Origin: an uncultured Spirochaetaceae bacterium
Lineage (GTDB): Bacteria; Spirochaetota; Spirochaetia; Sphaerochaetales; Sphaerochaetaceae
Direction of reading: 5' to 3'
DNA length: 32,548 nucleotides
Assembly (NCBI GenBank): GCA_944392705.1
Contig: CALXXO010000010.1
Span: 1-32,548, forward strand
In this document: positions 29,202-32,548 of the stretch, one piece after another
Position numbering within the stretch: position 1 is the stretch's first letter
Layout of the letters: each line of letters begins with the position of its first letter
Made by a program: the position numbers and the translations under genes
The notes under the pieces: generated by a model
Seen by the model: the letters and a program-made list of their open reading frames with translations, nothing else
What the model was told of the DNA's origin: nothing
Databases searched by the model: none

Positions 29202-29220
29202 CTAATCATATTGCAACTAA
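29195..29220. repeat. Direct repeat ATTGCAACTAA x2
   Basis: Identical 11-base copies at 29195-29205 and 29210-29220, starting 15 bases apart, lie between the divergent tRNA and asd genes. Each contains the -35 box of one of the two promoters. Confidence 0.8.
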
Positions 29221-29239
29221 GGGGTTTCATCTGTATTCT
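29211..29239 (+). promoter_or_regulatory. asd promoter
   Basis: TTGCAA (29211-29216), a 17-base spacer and TATTCT (29234-29239). The -35 lies in the second ATTGCAACTAA repeat. TTGCAA is its own reverse complement, so the duplicated element serves as -35 in both directions. Confidence 0.55.
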
Positions 29240-29270
29240 TCTTTCAATATTTCAGATTTAAGGCAGGGCA

Positions 29271-30293
29271 ATGATGGACAAGAAAATCAAGGTTGCTGTC
29301 ATCGGAGCTACAGGAGCGGTTGGACAGGTTTTCATGTGGATGCTTTCCGATCATCCGTGGTTTGAGCTTAGCTATGTTACTGCATCAGCAGCGAGGGTTG
29401 GCCAGAAATATGGTGCAACCGCTCACTGGGTCATGCCTTTCGAGATGCCAGAGGTTATCAAGGATATCGAAGTAAAGGAATTCAGCCTTTCAGAAATGAC
29501 TAAAGCTGGAGTGAGAATCGTATTCTCTGCACTTCCTGCTGCAGTTGCAAGGGAAGCTGAGCCACAGCTTAGAGCTGAGGGGTTCTATGTATTCTCCAAT
29601 GCTGCTGCAATGCGCTATGACTCAGATGTTCCTATTCTCATACCGGAGACAAATATGGAACAGCTTGAGCTGATTAGAGAGCAGGGATATCCACAGACGG
29701 GTTTCTGTGTAACTAATGCAAACTGTGTTACAACAGGCCTTGCAATGGCTCTTGCACCACTCAGGAAGTATGGTATCAAGACAATAACTATCAATAGTTA
29801 TCAGAGTGTATCCGGTGCAGGATATCCAGGTCTTTCTTCTTTTGATATCACCGATAACTGCATCCCGTATATTGGAGGAGAGGAAGAGAAGATTGAGAAG
29901 GAAGTGAAGAAAATCCTCTCTATTAATCCTGATGTATATGCATATACAGTCCGAGTCCCCGTTATGTTCGGTCATCTTGAGACTGTATGGCTCGACTTTG
30001 AGAAAGAAGTAGAGGTTGAGGATATTATCAAGGATTGGGCAGAATTCAAGGAAGCTTCCGATCTCCCATCATCTCCTGCACAGCCTGTCGTATATTCAGA
30101 TGCACCGACATTCCCGCAGCCTAAGTATGCATTCTGGGGCAATCCTAGGGGGATGGTTGTTTATACAGGACGTCTTAAGAAGAAGAATGGCAAGATAGGA
30201 TTTGTCCTTCTTGTTAATAACATCGTCAAAGGTGCTGCAGGTGGTTCGATACAGAATGCAGAAGCTTTCGTATCGCGCTACGGAATAAGATAG
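29271..30293 (+). CDS. asd: Aspartate-semialdehyde dehydrogenase (archaeal/fungal-type branch)
   Basis: A 340-residue enzyme that reduces aspartyl phosphate to aspartate semialdehyde with NADPH, the branch step toward lysine/diaminopimelate, threonine and methionine. The nucleotide-binding VAVIGATGAVGQVF lies at residues 8-21; the active cysteine is in TNANCVTTGL (Cys152); the conserved histidine is in MFGHLETVW; the C-terminal helix has NIVKGAAGGSIQNAE. The TNANC and MFGH motifs place it in the archaeal/fungal-type branch, not the E. coli Asd branch. Two ATGs are adjacent (29271 and 29274), with AGGCAGGG upstream; the second may be the real start. It stands alone with its own promoter and terminator. 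Confidence 0.94.
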   Translation: MMDKKIKVAVIGATGAVGQVFMWMLSDHPWFELSYVTASAARVGQKYGATAHWVMPFEMPEVIKDIEVKEFSLSEMTKAGVRIVFSALPAAVAREAEPQLRAEGFYVFSNAAAMRYDSDVPILIPETNMEQLELIREQGYPQTGFCVTNANCVTTGLAMALAPLRKYGIKTITINSYQSVSGAGYPGLSSFDITDNCIPYIGGEEEKIEKEVKKILSINPDVYAYTVRVPVMFGHLETVWLDFEKEVEVEDIIKDWAEFKEASDLPSSPAQPVVYSDAPTFPQPKYAFWGNPRGMVVYTGRLKKKNGKIGFVLLVNNIVKGAAGGSIQNAEAFVSRYGIR

Positions 30294-30301
30294 TTAATCA
30301 G

Positions 30302-30331
30302 GAGCTGCTCTCATCGGGCAGCTTCATCTTT
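30302..30331 (+). terminator. asd terminator
   Basis: GGAGCTGCTC with GGGCAGCTT forms a 9-bp stem with G-U pairs (30302-30310 with 30316-30324), followed by CATCTTTCC. It overlaps the last codons of the converging U32 gene. Confidence 0.5.
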
Positions 30332-32356
30332 CCTGACGATTGTCGAACAATTATCATTGAAAACTATATAACGCCTTCCATTCTGTTCTGCATGGAAGGT
30401 GTTGTGTTTTGTGCAGCCTTTGCAGTCCATGCCGAGCCCATCGTGACGATAGCAAGCCCTTGATATAAACAGTGGGGGAGTGTAATTCCTGACAATTGTA
30501 GGCTCAAATGGCCAAGGAGCGGTGAACTGCGTCCTTTCAAGCCATAGATATCCTCCGACAAGAGAAGGTATTCTCTCTTTAAGCAACAGGGCTGCTTCCC
30601 GGTTTGGAAGATATAGGTAGATATCAGCGAAATACTGGTATTCTGGATGCTTTTCGGCAAATATCAAATCGCCAATATTGTTCATCCCTATGATTGGATC
30701 AACCGCATCTCTGAGAGTTTTTTCAAGCTTTTCAAAGATAGCTTTCTCATCATAGCGTACAGCTGGAAGTGTGATGTAAGTTCTTCCATCAATAACAATG
30801 CCATCAGGATTCCAGGGAGTCCTTTCTCCGTCGAGAAGCTTTCTATCAGGGAGTTGGAATGATGGGTATGAGACTGTACTTGGATAATAATTTCTGCTGT
30901 CAGTATCCGCTTCGGATAGCTTTGAAAGGAAATCCCTCCTGGCTTTTTTCAGAATCGATGGATTTATATAGCAATTATTCTTTCCGGATGCATTCACTAC
31001 ATCTATAGGGTGAAGCTGGATACTGTAATCGCCCGACTGAGAGAATATCGTATTTATCGCTTTGTCCGGTGTATTCTCAGAAGGGAGCACATCAACAGCA
31101 TATTCTTCCTCAAGGTCTCCTGCCTTTACTGTTATTGAGCTGTTATTGATTCTCACTTCCGCATTTATCTGTTTTTTCATCAACGGAAGCTCATTTTCGG
31201 ATATAGCCTTCATATTAAGAGCGCTGTCAGAGATCATATACAGCGTACTGCCTGCTTTTATCCTTTCATCATCAGGTAGCATTAAGATTGCTCTGTCACC
31301 AATTGCTTCAGTTATTTTTGCAGAGAACCGATAAGGTATCTGTAGTCCTTTGTCTTCCTGCAGAACCATCAGGCCGTCATATGCTTTGATTCTGCGATTT
31401 GTCTCGACAAGTAGTTTTCTTCCCCTTTGGTCGATAACCTTCCCGATATCCTCTCCGCGATGCCCTGGGTAGGGGCCAGTTGTTAATGTCTGGTGCCCCG
31501 GATGAAGGGGAAGGAGGAATCCCGGTCCTGCTTTTCTCTGGAATGAGACTGATACATTGTGTTTATATGGTTTCGGGTCTTTTTTGTCGATTATCGCGCG
31601 ATAGTATCTTGTGACGGCATCTACGTATTCCGGTCCCTTTAGCCTTCCTTCCACTTTCAGGCTATCGATTCCTATATCCATCAGTTCTCTGACAAGCACT
31701 CCTGCATCCAGGTCTTCAAGGGAGAATGGATAATATCTTTTGCCTGTTTCCACATCCCTGAACCATGAGCGGCATATCTGAGCACAGCTTCCTTCATTCG
31801 CAGAACGTCCAGTAATGCAGTGAGAAGCCATGCAAAGGCCCGAGAATCCATAGCACAGCGCACCGTGGATGAAGACTTTGAGTTCAACATCCTGGCATTC
31901 TTTTCTTATTGATCTTATTTCATCAAGGTTGAGTTCCCTTGATAGAACGACACGCTCAAAACCAAGGGACTGCAGGGCCTTTACTCCACTGACAGTATGG
32001 ACGGCCAACTGTGTGGATCCGTGGAGGGGCAATGAAGGAAAATCCTTTCTTACTATTCTGGCTACTCCCAGATCCTGGATGATCAGGCCATCGCAGCCGT
32101 ATCTGTTGATTGTTTTTAGTGTTTCGTGCAGCCGTGGCAGGTCCGTATCGTCTATCAGGGTGTTTACTGTAATGTATATTTTCCTGCTGTTTTCCAGTGC
32201 ATAGCGCCTTATTCTCGAAAGGTCTTCCTCGGAGAAATTGCCAGCTCCTTTACGTGCGGAGAAATCCTTCATTCCGAAATAAACGGCATCCGCGCCTGCT
32301 CTGAAAGCTGCGATAGCTTCTTTTATTGTTCCTGCTGGAAGTGCTAGTTCTATCAT
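30311..32356 (-). CDS. Peptidase U32-family protein (RlhA-like, RNA hydroxylation candidate)
   Basis: A 681-residue cytoplasmic protein. The N-terminal U32 domain begins with ELALPAGTIKEAIAAFRAGADAVYFG and carries the cysteine pattern of the family: HGALCYGFSGLC, SHC and GSCAQICR (Cys168, 175, 191 and 195 plus nearby Cys180), which in E. coli RlhA, TrhP and UbiU hold an Fe-S cluster or support prephenate-dependent hydroxylation. KVEGRLKGPEYV is also typical. The C-terminal part has further cysteines (CYRHDGLGMDCKGC). Length is close to RlhA (653), which makes 5-hydroxycytidine in 23S rRNA, rather than TrhP (about 450). Despite the family name, protease activity is doubtful. No ribosome binding site precedes the ATG; TACACT lies exactly 6 bases before it. 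Confidence 0.88.
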   Translation of the reverse strand: MIELALPAGTIKEAIAAFRAGADAVYFGMKDFSARKGAGNFSEEDLSRIRRYALENSRKIYITVNTLIDDTDLPRLHETLKTINRYGCDGLIIQDLGVARIVRKDFPSLPLHGSTQLAVHTVSGVKALQSLGFERVVLSRELNLDEIRSIRKECQDVELKVFIHGALCYGFSGLCMASHCITGRSANEGSCAQICRSWFRDVETGKRYYPFSLEDLDAGVLVRELMDIGIDSLKVEGRLKGPEYVDAVTRYYRAIIDKKDPKPYKHNVSVSFQRKAGPGFLLPLHPGHQTLTTGPYPGHRGEDIGKVIDQRGRKLLVETNRRIKAYDGLMVLQEDKGLQIPYRFSAKITEAIGDRAILMLPDDERIKAGSTLYMISDSALNMKAISENELPLMKKQINAEVRINNSSITVKAGDLEEEYAVDVLPSENTPDKAINTIFSQSGDYSIQLHPIDVVNASGKNNCYINPSILKKARRDFLSKLSEADTDSRNYYPSTVSYPSFQLPDRKLLDGERTPWNPDGIVIDGRTYITLPAVRYDEKAIFEKLEKTLRDAVDPIIGMNNIGDLIFAEKHPEYQYFADIYLYLPNREAALLLKERIPSLVGGYLWLERTQFTAPWPFEPTIVRNYTPPLFISRACYRHDGLGMDCKGCTKHNTFHAEQNGRRYIVFNDNCSTIVRKDEAAR

Positions 32357-32385
32357 GCTTTGAGTGTATACAGATAGATTATTGT
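32357..32385 (-). promoter_or_regulatory. Possible leaderless promoter of the U32 gene
   Basis: On the minus strand TACACT (32363-32368) ends 6 bases before the ATG. The -35 region is poor (TGGAAG at a 17-base spacer), so this is weak on its own and rests on the pattern seen at other genes here. Confidence 0.3.
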
Positions 32386-32437
32386 CTTCCAGCCCCTTGT
32401 AGAGCCCCTTTTAGAGGGGGTTGGAAGAAATGCTTGC

Positions 32438-32466
32438 TTGCCAAACACCCTGATAGTAATTATTCT
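32438..32466 (+). promoter_or_regulatory. Promoter of the last gene
   Basis: TTGCCA (32438-32443), a 17-base spacer and TATTCT (32461-32466). The -10 is identical to that proposed for asd. A leader of about 50 bases with AAGGAGA follows. Confidence 0.55.
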
Positions 32467-32523
32467 TTCAAATAGCATATAACTGCCTTACCGCAGATAT
32501 GAAATAAGGATAAGGAGAAACCT

Positions 32524-32548
32524 ATGACAGTTAATGATCTCAAGCATT
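32524..32548 (+). CDS. Start of a gene cut by the window edge
   Basis: ATG at 32524 follows AAGGAGAAACCT, a good ribosome binding site, and a likely promoter. Only eight codons are visible (MTVNDLKH), too few to identify the product. It is divergent from the U32 gene. Confidence 0.6.

Noticed and set aside
32395-32425. CCCCT/AGGGG hairpin between the U32 gene and the last gene
   Set aside because: It lies between divergent genes, has no T-run on either strand, and no clear role.

Overview
The window looks like bacterial chromosome from a Gram-negative-type anaerobe, most likely a host-associated member of the Spirochaetota (Sphaerochaeta- or Treponema-like). The clues are a sugar-binding protein whose signal peptide ends in VFA followed directly by GGSSES (common for spirochaete binding proteins), ABC importer genes without their own ATPase, an archaeal-type aspartate-semialdehyde dehydrogenase, and an AAA-ATPase-like gene of a family expanded in gut spirochaetes. 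This placement is inference; no rRNA or marker gene settles it.

Layout. 1-2.5 kb: the 5' part of an AAA-ATPase-like gene, an MgtC/SapB membrane protein, and a divergent MATE transporter. 2.5-7.5 kb (minus): a tight operon of a small NifU-like cysteine protein, a GH38 alpha-mannosidase and a phospho-sugar mutase. 7.6-10.6 kb (plus): a GH2 beta-galactosidase, fired from a promoter interlocked with that of the minus operon. 10.5-13.8 kb (minus): a YesM-type histidine kinase and YesN-type response regulator. 13.9-19.6 kb (plus): a sugar-binding protein, two permeases and an 801-residue protein of unknown function, with hairpins at the junctions. 19.6-22.6 kb (minus): a decaying patch with hipB, a frameshifted and truncated hipA, and a YicI-like GH31 gene carrying two frameshifts. 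22.6-25.7 kb (minus): a GH28-type beta-helix protein and pyruvate kinase. 26.0-28.0 kb (minus): a large beta-helix lipoprotein whose signal-peptide region contains a GA repeat. 28.0-29.2 kb: sparse sequence with a phage-type nuclease-domain fragment next to tRNA-Ala(GGC). 29.2-32.5 kb: aspartate-semialdehyde dehydrogenase, a U32-family protein, and the start of one more gene.

How it works together (inference). The kinase/regulator pair probably senses a glycan or its fragments and activates the divergent importer through 21-bp-spaced direct repeats. The importer brings mannose- and galactose-containing oligosaccharides into the cell. GH38 and GH2, both without signal peptides, cut them in the cytoplasm, and the sugar-phosphate mutase and pyruvate kinase feed the products into central metabolism. 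The 801-residue protein is the unexplained member of this locus and the best candidate for a new activity.

A recurring signal is that several genes without a Shine-Dalgarno sequence have a -10 hexamer 6-7 bases before the ATG, the geometry of leaderless transcripts.
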